From: Firmicutes bacterium UBA5301 | GTDB taxonomy: Bacteria > Bacillota > UBA5301 | Length of the DNA stretch: 6,646 nt | Assembly (NCBI GenBank): GCA_002408345.1 | Contig: DHRX01000106.1 | Span: 26,389 to 33,034 of the forward strand | Direction: 5' to 3' | Shown here: positions 1-5,338 of the stretch, one piece after another | Layout: each line of letters starts with the position of its first letter | Position numbering within the stretch: the first letter of the stretch is position 1 | Translations under genes and position numbers: made by a program | Notes under the pieces: model-generated | What the model was told of the DNA's origin: nothing | Database searches by the model: none | What the model saw: only the letters and a program-made list of their open reading frames with translations

Positions 1-420
1 GATGAAGTTTACGTGATTTACTCACGGTTCATCTCGGTAATGCACCAGCGCCCAGAGGTTTTCAAGTTACTACCCTTAGTTAAACCGGAGTTTGAAGAAA
101 TGTCGGCAACAGAGAAGGCGGCAGTTGATATTCAGCATGCTGAGTATATAGACCGGTGGTTGCCAGAATATATTTATGAGCCAAGCCCAGAGTTGGTTTT
201 GAACTTTTTAATTCCTAAGTATTTAGAAACAATTATTTTTCATGCTTTGCAAGAAACTAAAGCTGGTGAATTTGGAGCCCGGATGACAGCAATGGATAAT
301 GCAACAAAAAATGCTGGAGAAGTTATCAATAAACTAAATCTCCGCTATAACCAGGCTCGACAGGCCAGCATTACCCAGGAACTTCTTGAAATTGTTAGTG
401 GCGCAGAAGCGTTGAAATAG
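1..420 (+). CDS. atpG: ATP synthase F1 subunit gamma, C-terminal part (5' end outside window)
   Basis: Gamma is the rotating central shaft of the F1 motor; it couples proton or sodium flow through the membrane ring to catalysis in the beta subunits. The reading frame is open from base 1 (Asp-Glu-Val-Tyr) to TAG at 418-420, giving 139 visible residues, about half of a normal gamma of about 285 residues. The GTG at base 13 is only an internal Val codon, not the start. Two family hallmarks are visible: GARMTAMDNATKNA (bases 274-315) and ITQELLEIVSGAEAL (370-414). These belong to the C-terminal helix that pairs with the N-terminal helix in the coiled coil inside the alpha3beta3 ring. The DEVYVIYSRF and LLPL segments belong to the Rossmann-like middle domain. 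It lies 39 bases upstream of atpD, the normal operon order. Identification is secure; only the N-terminal half is missing. Confidence 0.97.
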   Translation, partial: DEVYVIYSRFISVMHQRPEVFKLLPLVKPEFEEMSATEKAAVDIQHAEYIDRWLPEYIYEPSPELVLNFLIPKYLETIIFHALQETKAGEFGARMTAMDNATKNAGEVINKLNLRYNQARQASITQELLEIVSGAEALK

Positions 421-442
421 GCTTGGCGAAATTTGGGGAACT

Positions 443-450
443 GAGGAGGT
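443..450 (+). promoter_or_regulatory. Shine-Dalgarno sequence of atpD
   Basis: GAGGAGGT lies in the 39-base gap after atpG. Its AGGAGG core (444-449) ends 10 bases before the ATG at 460, slightly long but workable spacing. This strong site is the main reason to accept ATG 460 over the internal ATG at 508, which has no comparable site, so the beta N-terminal extension is probably translated. Confidence 0.8.
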
Positions 451-459
451 TGTCAGAGA

Positions 460-1953
460 ATGAGCGTTGAAAAAGTGGGCCAACTCATTGATGAAGAAAT
501 AGATGCGATGGGTTGGTCAGGCACTGTTGAAGTTAAGAATATTGGTCAAGTAACTGCAATTATTGGCCCTGTTTTGGATATTAAATTTGCTCCTGGGCAG
601 CTACCTGCAATTTATAATGCGGTTATTGTTACTGATCAAGATGATCCGAATGTACCGACTGAGAAGAAAGTAGTTGCCGAAGTTATGCAGCATCTTGGTG
701 ATTATACAATCCGTGCTGTAGCTATGTCCTCTACGGATGGTTTAGTTAGAGGTATGAAAGCTTTTGATGCCGGACAGCCAATTTCAGTGCCGGTAGGTCG
801 GGAATGCCTCGGTCGGATCTTTAATATTTTAGGTAATACTATTGATGCTAAAGGCTCTGTAGAGGCTAAAGAGCGTTGGCCTATTCACAGGGAGGCCCCA
901 CCATTAGCTGATCAGTCTACAGCGATTGAAATGTTGGAGACCGGTATTAAGGTTATTGACTTGTTGGCACCGTACATGAAGGGTGGAAAGGTTGGTCTCT
1001 TCGGTGGTGCAGGTGTTGGTAAGACCGTTTTGATTCAGGAATTAATCCGTAATATTGCTACTGAGCATGGCGGGTACTCAGTCTTTGCTGGTGTTGGGGA
1101 ACGGACCCGAGAAGGTAACGACCTCTGGCTGGAAATGACCGATTCCGGTGTTATCGAAAAGACAGCAATGGTCTTCGGTCAGATGAACGAACCGCCAGGA
1201 GCCCGTATGCGGGTGGCTTTAACCGCTCTGACTATGGCCGAGTATTTCCGTGATATAGAAGGCCAAGACGTTCTGCTCTTTATTGATAATATTTTCCGTT
1301 TTATTCAGGCCGGTTCTGAAGTTTCAGCTCTCCTAGGTCGGATGCCATCAGCCGTTGGTTACCAGCCGGTTTTGGCTACTGACGTTGGTTCTTTACAGGA
1401 GCGGATTACTTCAACGACTAAAGGGTCAATTACTTCAATTCAGGCTGTTTACGTTCCAGCCGACGACTATACCGACCCGGCTCCGGCAACAACTTTTGCC
1501 CACTTAGATGCGACTACTAACCTAGATCGTTCTATCTCTGAGTTGGGTATTTATCCTGCGGTGGATCCGCTAGCTTCAACATCCCGTATTTTAGACCCTA
1601 ATACTGTCGGGGAGGAGCACTATCGGGTAGCCCGTGGTGTTCAGGAGATCCTTCAGAAATACAAAGACTTACAGGATATCATCGCTATTCTTGGTATGGA
1701 TGAGCTTTCCGATGAAGACAAGGTTATCGTAGGACGAGCTCGGCGTATTCAGCGTTTCCTCTCCCAGCCTTTCTATGTAGCCGAAGTCTTTACCGGATTT
1801 CCAGGCCGGTATGTACCGATCGCCGAGACAGTACGGAGCTTTGCGGAGATTTTGGAAGGAAAATGGGATCACTTACCGGAGCAAGCCTTCCTTTATGTTG
1901 GTACAATTGAAGAAGCTGTGGAAAAGGCCAAACGGTTGGAGGCAGGTGAATAA
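460..1953 (+). CDS. atpD: ATP synthase F1 subunit beta (catalytic), EC 7.1.2.2
   Basis: This is the catalytic subunit of the F-type ATP synthase, forming the alternating alpha3beta3 hexamer that makes ATP from ADP and phosphate. All key motifs are present: Walker A GGAGVGKT at residues 182-189 (Lys188), the GERTREGN segment with catalytic Glu214, Walker B VLLFIDNIFR with Asp276, AVDPLASTSR (367-376), and the DELSDED lever (414-420) that contacts gamma and epsilon. Numbering runs 33 ahead of E. coli beta (Lys155, Glu181). The excess comes from an N-terminal extension of about 24 residues before the usual beta-barrel start (IGQVTAIIGPVLDI, 28-41) plus a small insertion near residues 58-70. At 497 residues it is longer than typical forms of about 460-475. 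The start at ATG 460 is supported by an AGGAGG site. The gene ends 2 bases before the atpC start, implying coupled translation. Function is not in doubt; the exact N-terminus is the only open point. Confidence 0.98.
   Translation: MSVEKVGQLIDEEIDAMGWSGTVEVKNIGQVTAIIGPVLDIKFAPGQLPAIYNAVIVTDQDDPNVPTEKKVVAEVMQHLGDYTIRAVAMSSTDGLVRGMKAFDAGQPISVPVGRECLGRIFNILGNTIDAKGSVEAKERWPIHREAPPLADQSTAIEMLETGIKVIDLLAPYMKGGKVGLFGGAGVGKTVLIQELIRNIATEHGGYSVFAGVGERTREGNDLWLEMTDSGVIEKTAMVFGQMNEPPGARMRVALTALTMAEYFRDIEGQDVLLFIDNIFRFIQAGSEVSALLGRMPSAVGYQPVLATDVGSLQERITSTTKGSITSIQAVYVPADDYTDPAPATTFAHLDATTNLDRSISELGIYPAVDPLASTSRILDPNTVGEEHYRVARGVQEILQKYKDLQDIIAILGMDELSDEDKVIVGRARRIQRFLSQPFYVAEVFTGFPGRYVPIAETVRSFAEILEGKWDHLPEQAFLYVGTIEEAVEKAKRLEAGE
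1944..1949 (+). promoter_or_regulatory. Shine-Dalgarno sequence of atpC, inside the atpD 3' end
   Basis: AGGTGA lies 6 bases before the TTG at 1956, within the last codons of atpD; a further GGAGG is at 1938-1942. In the atpC frame a TGA at 1947-1949 blocks any earlier start, so these sites plus the reading frame fix TTG 1956 as the start codon. Confidence 0.7.
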
Positions 1954-1955
1954 AG

Positions 1956-2381
1956 TTGCCTGAAGATAAAAAATTTCTGCTGGAGGTAGTTACACCGCAG
2001 AAAGTCGTCTATAATGAACGCATTGAATCGGTGATTTTACCAGCGTGGTCAGGCTATCTAGGTGTAAAAGTAAACCATACGCCGTTTATTACCGGTGTGC
2101 AAACCGGTACTGTTAAAGTAAAAAAAGATGGCGAGGAAGAAAGAATAGCTGTAACCAAGGGGTTTGTTTTGGTTCAGCCGAACCGGACTGTGCTACTAGT
2201 AGATACAGCGGAACGAGCCCGAGATATCGACATTCAACGAGCAAAAGAAGCTTATCTGCGGGCACGACGGCGCCTGAAGAGTCGATCCTCTGCAGTAAAC
2301 TTGACTAGGGCTCAGGTTGCTTTAGATCGGGCAGTTAACCGGCTTAAGACCTTAGGGGTTGCGCCGGAAGAGGTAAAATAA
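1956..2381 (+). CDS. atpC: ATP synthase F1 subunit epsilon
   Basis: Epsilon sits at the foot of the central stalk, binds gamma and the c-ring, and can inhibit ATP hydrolysis by extending its C-terminal helices. The 141-residue length matches the family (about 133-140). Residues 1 to about 86 form the N-terminal beta-sandwich, with the typical NHTPFITGV (40-48) and KGFVLVQPNRTVLLVDTAE (68-86) stretches. Residues from about 87 to 141 form the two-helix C-terminal domain, which is rich in Arg, Lys and Ala. Within it IDIQRA (91-96) fits the I(L)DxxRA motif known from ATP-binding epsilon subunits such as that of Bacillus PS3, so regulation by ATP binding is plausible but unproven here. Translation starts at TTG; only 2 bases separate it from the atpD stop, so expression is probably coupled. 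It is the last gene before the terminator, the usual end of the operon. Confidence 0.96.
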   Translation: MPEDKKFLLEVVTPQKVVYNERIESVILPAWSGYLGVKVNHTPFITGVQTGTVKVKKDGEEERIAVTKGFVLVQPNRTVLLVDTAERARDIDIQRAKEAYLRARRRLKSRSSAVNLTRAQVALDRAVNRLKTLGVAPEEVK

Positions 2382-2401
2382 ACGCGGTTAAACAGAAAGT
2401 T

Positions 2402-2426
2402 AAGGGGCCATATCTAGGCCCCTTTT
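2402..2426 (+). terminator. Rho-independent terminator of the atp operon
   Basis: An 8-bp perfect stem, AAGGGGCC (2402-2409) with GGCCCCTT (2417-2424), closes a 7-base loop and is followed by TTTT, then CGCTTT. It begins 21 bases after the atpC stop. The stem is GC-rich with flanking A and T, the standard intrinsic terminator design. It should separate the ATP synthase genes from the envelope genes downstream. The rest of the gap (2427-2488) shows no convincing promoter. Confidence 0.9.
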
Positions 2427-2488
2427 CGCTTTAGGCAACTTTTCCCTGAACAGGATTTGTCTGTGTTTAAAAAGAAATACTACCTATT

Positions 2489-4282
2489 ATGAAACAGCTC
2501 TTTTCCTGGCAATTAATTTGGCGAATAAGCACCGTTATTAGTATCGGGGTGCTTATTTTGTCGAGCCCAGCTTTAGGAAAAGATCCATTTGCAGAGATCG
2601 CTTTAGGTAGCCGGATTGACCTGCATCTGCGAGAGTTAACCGATTACGGTCTAGTGCAGGACGAATATAGCTTGGTCTTACCCCAGGCTGGTCAGCCGCT
2701 CCTCCGTTTTGAGGGGGCGATGTTAGTTAGTAGTGCTTTAGAGTATCTATTAGCCCATGGAATTGATCCCAACTTAACTCGACCTCTAGGGTTTTCGGAA
2801 GGGGAGATTTTAGTTTGGGTAAGTGAATTAGCTAAGAATTATACTCAGGCAACCGGTGATTCTCTTAATCAGGGCCAAATAGAATCATTAGCTTTGCTGG
2901 TCTTAGAGTTTGGACCAGAATTACAGATCTTAACAGGTTTATTGGCACAAAAACCGATTACGCTTAGGGTTAGCACCGGTGAACCGTGGGAGTTTGTGGA
3001 TATCGATGAAATTTCAGAAGAAGAATCCCAACCGGAAGAGATCCCTAATAATACTAATGAAACGGGTATAGTCCATCCTTCAGGTCCGCTAATGCAGCTG
3101 GCTACGGAATATTTTGATTATGCCTTACAATTGCAGCCTCCTGCAGTAGCTTTCACTAATTTAGCGGCATTGCAGGCAGAGGTTAAGCCAGATATTATTC
3201 CCCAAATCTTTGGGCCTAATGCAGGCTTAACAAGTCTCTCTTTGGAACCTCAATATCTAAGTTGGCGCCGTGCTTCTCAGCAGCAGATTACTTTAGATGA
3301 AGAAACAGGAGAAATAGGGACAACTTCTTTATATATTCTTGATGGACAGGTACCGATCGGATCCGGTTTTACTTTGGGAACTGTTTGGGCAACTGATAGA
3401 GATATCGGGTTAGCAACAGATCTTTCTAGTATTAAAAGCGAGAGTCGGTTGACTAGAGCGGTATCTGGAGAGTTTCAAGTGGTACCAAACGTCTCTATTA
3501 TTGGTGAGTTAGCCCGCAGTAGCATTTATTCTAAAGATGACAAAGAGACAGAGGCTGAAGCCAAAAAATTAGGTGCGAAAGTAAAGTTAGGAGAAGTAGA
3601 GTTAGGAGCAAATCTTCGTGCTGTAGAAGCTGGTTTTGACCCTCTGACGATAAGCCCTAACGATCCGTTGAATACTTCCGGTTATGATTGGTCTTTCAAA
3701 TTTAAGAATTTAACTCTAGCTACCGAATATAGTAAAAACTTATTGAATGCCGAAAGTACTGGGCAAAAAAGTACCTCTTTAAATTTAAATTATAGCTTTG
3801 CCCAACGCGCGGTCTTAAAGGCAGGGTACAAGTTTGTTGATATTGATATGGTAGAGAATTCCGATGATTCTGGAGAAGAAGATCCTGAGTCTCCACCAAC
3901 GATTGCTCCAATGGTAAAAGAACAACAAGAAGCATCACTTGGTTTTGACGTTCATTTAGACGAGAATACCAAGTTGGAAGCTGGGTTTACTCTTGGTTGG
4001 GTTACTAACCCAGAGGGGGCGATTAGGTCTTTTGATACTAAAAAGGCTAGTGCTGGTATGCTTTGGCGTTTACCCTGGGAAGGAGATCTGGAGATTCGTG
4101 CTGATTACGAAATTGACTCTAGTAAAAGTCAATCCAAAACTAAACTAGGGGTTGGTTACAACTTCTTGGATAATGCGTCACTCCTCGTTGGTTACCAGTT
4201 GATTAGTTTTGATAGTGTAGATAATTTAGATGAGAGTAAAACCCAAACCAACTTGAGTGCAGAAATAAGTATTCAATTTTAG
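2489..4282 (+). CDS. Putative outer-membrane beta-barrel protein, OmpM/SlpA-like, with degenerate SLH-like N-terminus
   Basis: This is a 597-residue exported protein. Residues 1-30 form a signal peptide with likely cleavage after ALG (28-30). Residues about 42-88 resemble a single degenerate SLH domain: a helix with LRELTDYGLV (47-56), a loop, then LLRFEGAMLVSSAL (71-84), where LRFEGA occupies the place of the TRYEFA-type motif. A segment with LEFGPEL (139-145) resembles the EFxxEL hinge that follows SLH domains in OmpM/SlpA-type proteins. An acidic Pro/Asn-rich linker spans about 165-195. From about 230 to the end, alternating polar and hydrophobic strands dominate, with long acidic loops such as 451-478, and the chain ends in Phe597, the usual last residue of BAM-inserted barrels. 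In Negativicutes such proteins tether the outer membrane to peptidoglycan; that role here is inference. ATG 2489 is the only conventional start after an in-frame TAA (2468-2470), but it lacks a Shine-Dalgarno site. It lies 20 bases upstream of the next gene. A plain porin is the main alternative. Confidence 0.7.
   Translation: MKQLFSWQLIWRISTVISIGVLILSSPALGKDPFAEIALGSRIDLHLRELTDYGLVQDEYSLVLPQAGQPLLRFEGAMLVSSALEYLLAHGIDPNLTRPLGFSEGEILVWVSELAKNYTQATGDSLNQGQIESLALLVLEFGPELQILTGLLAQKPITLRVSTGEPWEFVDIDEISEEESQPEEIPNNTNETGIVHPSGPLMQLATEYFDYALQLQPPAVAFTNLAALQAEVKPDIIPQIFGPNAGLTSLSLEPQYLSWRRASQQQITLDEETGEIGTTSLYILDGQVPIGSGFTLGTVWATDRDIGLATDLSSIKSESRLTRAVSGEFQVVPNVSIIGELARSSIYSKDDKETEAEAKKLGAKVKLGEVELGANLRAVEAGFDPLTISPNDPLNTSGYDWSFKFKNLTLATEYSKNLLNAESTGQKSTSLNLNYSFAQRAVLKAGYKFVDIDMVENSDDSGEEDPESPPTIAPMVKEQQEASLGFDVHLDENTKLEAGFTLGWVTNPEGAIRSFDTKKASAGMLWRLPWEGDLEIRADYEIDSSKSQSKTKLGVGYNFLDNASLLVGYQLISFDSVDNLDESKTQTNLSAEISIQF
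2524..2557 (+). repeat. 10-bp perfect inverted repeat within the signal-peptide codons
   Basis: AATAAGCACC (2524-2533) is exactly complementary to GGTGCTTATT (2548-2557), separated by 14 bases and followed by TT. It overlaps codons 12-23 of the outer-membrane protein gene. In RNA it could form a hairpin 35 bases downstream of the start codon and influence translation or early termination. A perfect 10-bp match at this distance is not very improbable in a window of this size, so a role is uncertain. Confidence 0.4.
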
Positions 4283-4288
4283 GATTAC

Positions 4289-4294
4289 AGGAGG
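4289..4294 (+). promoter_or_regulatory. Shine-Dalgarno sequence of the repeat-protein gene
   Basis: A full AGGAGG lies 8 bases before ATG 4303, within the 20-base gap after the outer-membrane protein gene. It confirms the start and contrasts with the absence of any such site at the gene just upstream. The short gap without a terminator suggests the two genes are co-transcribed. Confidence 0.85.
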
Positions 4295-4302
4295 AAATAA
4301 AG

Positions 4303-5232
4303 ATGGGAATCAGGCGGAAATTAACAGTTTGTATTCTAACTGTGGCTTTAATTTGTACTTTAGTACCGTTAGTTGGTTTGGCAACAGAAAAGGCTCCTTT
4401 GGCGGCGATTATCGCAGCAGAGATGGCTCTGTATGGTGAAACTGCGCCGACTTTATCGATTGTGAAGCGGGTTGAACAGTTAGAGGTAGATTTAATGGGT
4501 ATGGCTTCTTCGGGACCGTTGGTCGATAGGATTGCAGTGATTACGGAAATCCTGGAGCGGGTAGGGTCAGGAACTTCCATTCATCTAAGAGTAAGTGCTT
4601 TAGAATGGTATTCGACACGCCGGATATCGGCAGATTCTTTAGAGGCTCGGGTAGCTAACTTAGAAACCCTCTACTTAGGAGGCCCCCAGGGGGATAGTTT
4701 AATTCGGCGTATTGACCGGTTGGTTAAAATGACTTTTCCTCAAGGAAAATTTGATGTAGCTTTAGTGAAAGTGCCTGATGGGACTACTTTAAAAATCAAA
4801 ATTTTAACAGAACTAAACTCGGAAAGTAGTCAGGTAGATGATCCTGTCCACTTTGTATTACTTGAGGACTTAAAAATGAGTAATCGCCTAATTATACCGG
4901 CAGGTACTGAGGGTACTGGTACTGTGAAGGTGGTTTCACGGGCAACTCAACTAGGGCTAGATGGTAAGGTTGAGGTTGATTTTGGCTCGATTCGGGCGAT
5001 TGATGGGTCAATGGTACCGATAAAGCCTAACCCAGAGGCATTTTCCAAAAACAAATCGTTGCCGCTGGCGATAGGTGCAGGGGCAGCCGGCTTCTTTGTA
5101 TTAGGTAGTCCTATTGGTTTATTAGCCAGTTTTTTAGTTAAAGGTCAGAATGTAAACATACCTTATGGTACTGAGGTTCAGATACAGGTTCGAGGTCCAA
5201 TCCCGGTTGGAGGTTTAGGTAACGTTAGATAA
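4303..5232 (+). CDS. Exported 20-residue-repeat protein of unknown function with C-terminal beta/glycine-rich module
   Basis: I do not recognise this 309-residue protein by name. Residues 1-27 form a signal peptide (RRK, a hydrophobic core, likely cleavage after VGLA). Neither Cys10 nor Cys18 sits in a lipobox, so it is probably not a lipoprotein. Residues 52-151 are five tandem 20-residue repeats, each starting with S/P-L/I-x-x-R-V/I, likely short helices with turns; residues 32-51 (PLAAII..ALYGE) may be a degenerate capping repeat. Residues about 150-243 look like a beta domain with VPDGT (157-161), IPAGT (198-202) and AIDGSMVPI (232-240). Residues 253-279 are hydrophobic with spaced glycines (258, 260, 263, 268, 272), then IPYGTEVQIQV (286-296) follows. 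The C-terminal plan recalls uncharacterised envelope proteins and, loosely, VirB10/TrbI-like beta domains. Its position between two predicted outer-membrane proteins suggests a periplasmic or outer-membrane-associated role; the function is unknown. The start is fixed by AGGAGG. Confidence 0.8.
   Translation: MGIRRKLTVCILTVALICTLVPLVGLATEKAPLAAIIAAEMALYGETAPTLSIVKRVEQLEVDLMGMASSGPLVDRIAVITEILERVGSGTSIHLRVSALEWYSTRRISADSLEARVANLETLYLGGPQGDSLIRRIDRLVKMTFPQGKFDVALVKVPDGTTLKIKILTELNSESSQVDDPVHFVLLEDLKMSNRLIIPAGTEGTGTVKVVSRATQLGLDGKVEVDFGSIRAIDGSMVPIKPNPEAFSKNKSLPLAIGAGAAGFFVLGSPIGLLASFLVKGQNVNIPYGTEVQIQVRGPIPVGGLGNVR
4456..4755 (+). repeat. Five tandem 60-bp units encoding 20-residue repeats
   Basis: The units are 4456-4515, 4516-4575, 4576-4635, 4636-4695 and 4696-4755 (residues 52-71, 72-91, 92-111, 112-131 and 132-151). 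The shared protein pattern is [SP]-[LI]-x-x-R-[VI]-x-x-[LI]-[ET/V], for example SIVKRVEQLE, SIHLRVSALE, SLEARVANLE. Arg occupies position 5 of all five units (residues 56, 76, 96, 116, 136). The DNA of the units has diverged strongly, so this is an old repeat kept at the protein level, not a recent expansion. There are no insertions or deletions between units. Confidence 0.88.
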
Positions 5233-5277
5233 GTTGCCACATTTTTACCAACCTGCAACTGATTACCTGGCAATCAG
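5232..5277 (+). other. Intergenic cluster of small, mutually exclusive inverted repeats
   Basis: Three perfect 6-bp pairings overlap here: AGTTGC (5232-5237) with GCAACT (5255-5260), CTGATT (5259-5264) with AATCAG (5272-5277), and TTGCCA (5234-5239) with TGGCAA (5268-5273). The third cannot form together with either of the others. There is no T-tract, so this is not a standard terminator. It could be an RNA switch-like leader or mRNA stabiliser, or chance. Confidence 0.25.
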
Positions 5278-5293
5278 GAAAGGGAGGGGACGC

Positions 5294-5299
5294 TATAAT
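5294..5299 (+). promoter_or_regulatory. Possible promoter -10 box upstream of the lptD-like gene
   Basis: A perfect TATAAT lies 39 bases before ATG 5339. At 17-bp spacing the -35 position (5271-5276) reads CAATCA, a poor match, and there is no extended -10 TG, so the promoter is weak or activator-dependent if real. A purine-rich run with GGGAGGGG (5282-5289) lies just upstream. Together with the 106-base gap it suggests this gene may have its own transcription start besides read-through. Confidence 0.35.
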
Positions 5300-5327
5300 C
5301 ACGAATTGACCTGTATCACCTTGAAAC

Positions 5328-5332
5328 AGGAG
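5328..5332 (+). promoter_or_regulatory. Shine-Dalgarno sequence of the lptD-like gene
   Basis: AGGAG sits 6 bases before ATG 5339. An in-frame TAA at 5333-5335 lies between them, so no earlier start in this frame is possible and ATG 5339 is fixed. Confidence 0.8.
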
Positions 5333-5338
5333 TAAACA

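Noticed and set aside
1669..1872. Open reading frame of 67 codons on the - strand inside atpD
   Set aside because: It lies wholly opposite the highly conserved C-terminal part of beta and its translation has no recognisable features; it is a shadow frame.
3720..3938. Open reading frame of 72 codons on the - strand inside the outer-membrane protein gene
   Set aside because: It is opposite a well-supported barrel-coding frame, with low-complexity composition that reflects the + strand codons.
3998..4012. TGGGTT-ACT-AACCCA tight hairpin in the outer-membrane protein gene
   Set aside because: It is a short 6-bp stem within barrel-strand codons with no T-tract or other context; most likely coincidence.
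4203..4580. Open reading frame of 125 codons on the - strand across the junction of two genes
   Set aside because: It overlaps the end of the outer-membrane protein gene and the signal peptide and repeats of the next gene, both strongly supported on the + strand.
4734..4749. TTTTCC-TCAA-GGAAAA hairpin in the repeat-protein gene
   Set aside because: It is a 6-bp AT-rich stem within codons of the fifth repeat unit with no T-tract; such short pairings are expected by chance.
5306..5335. Nine-codon TTG-initiated frame in the leader of the LptD-like gene, possible leader peptide
   Set aside because: The nearest purine-rich site is 16 bases upstream, too far, and the composition shows no attenuator-like codon run.
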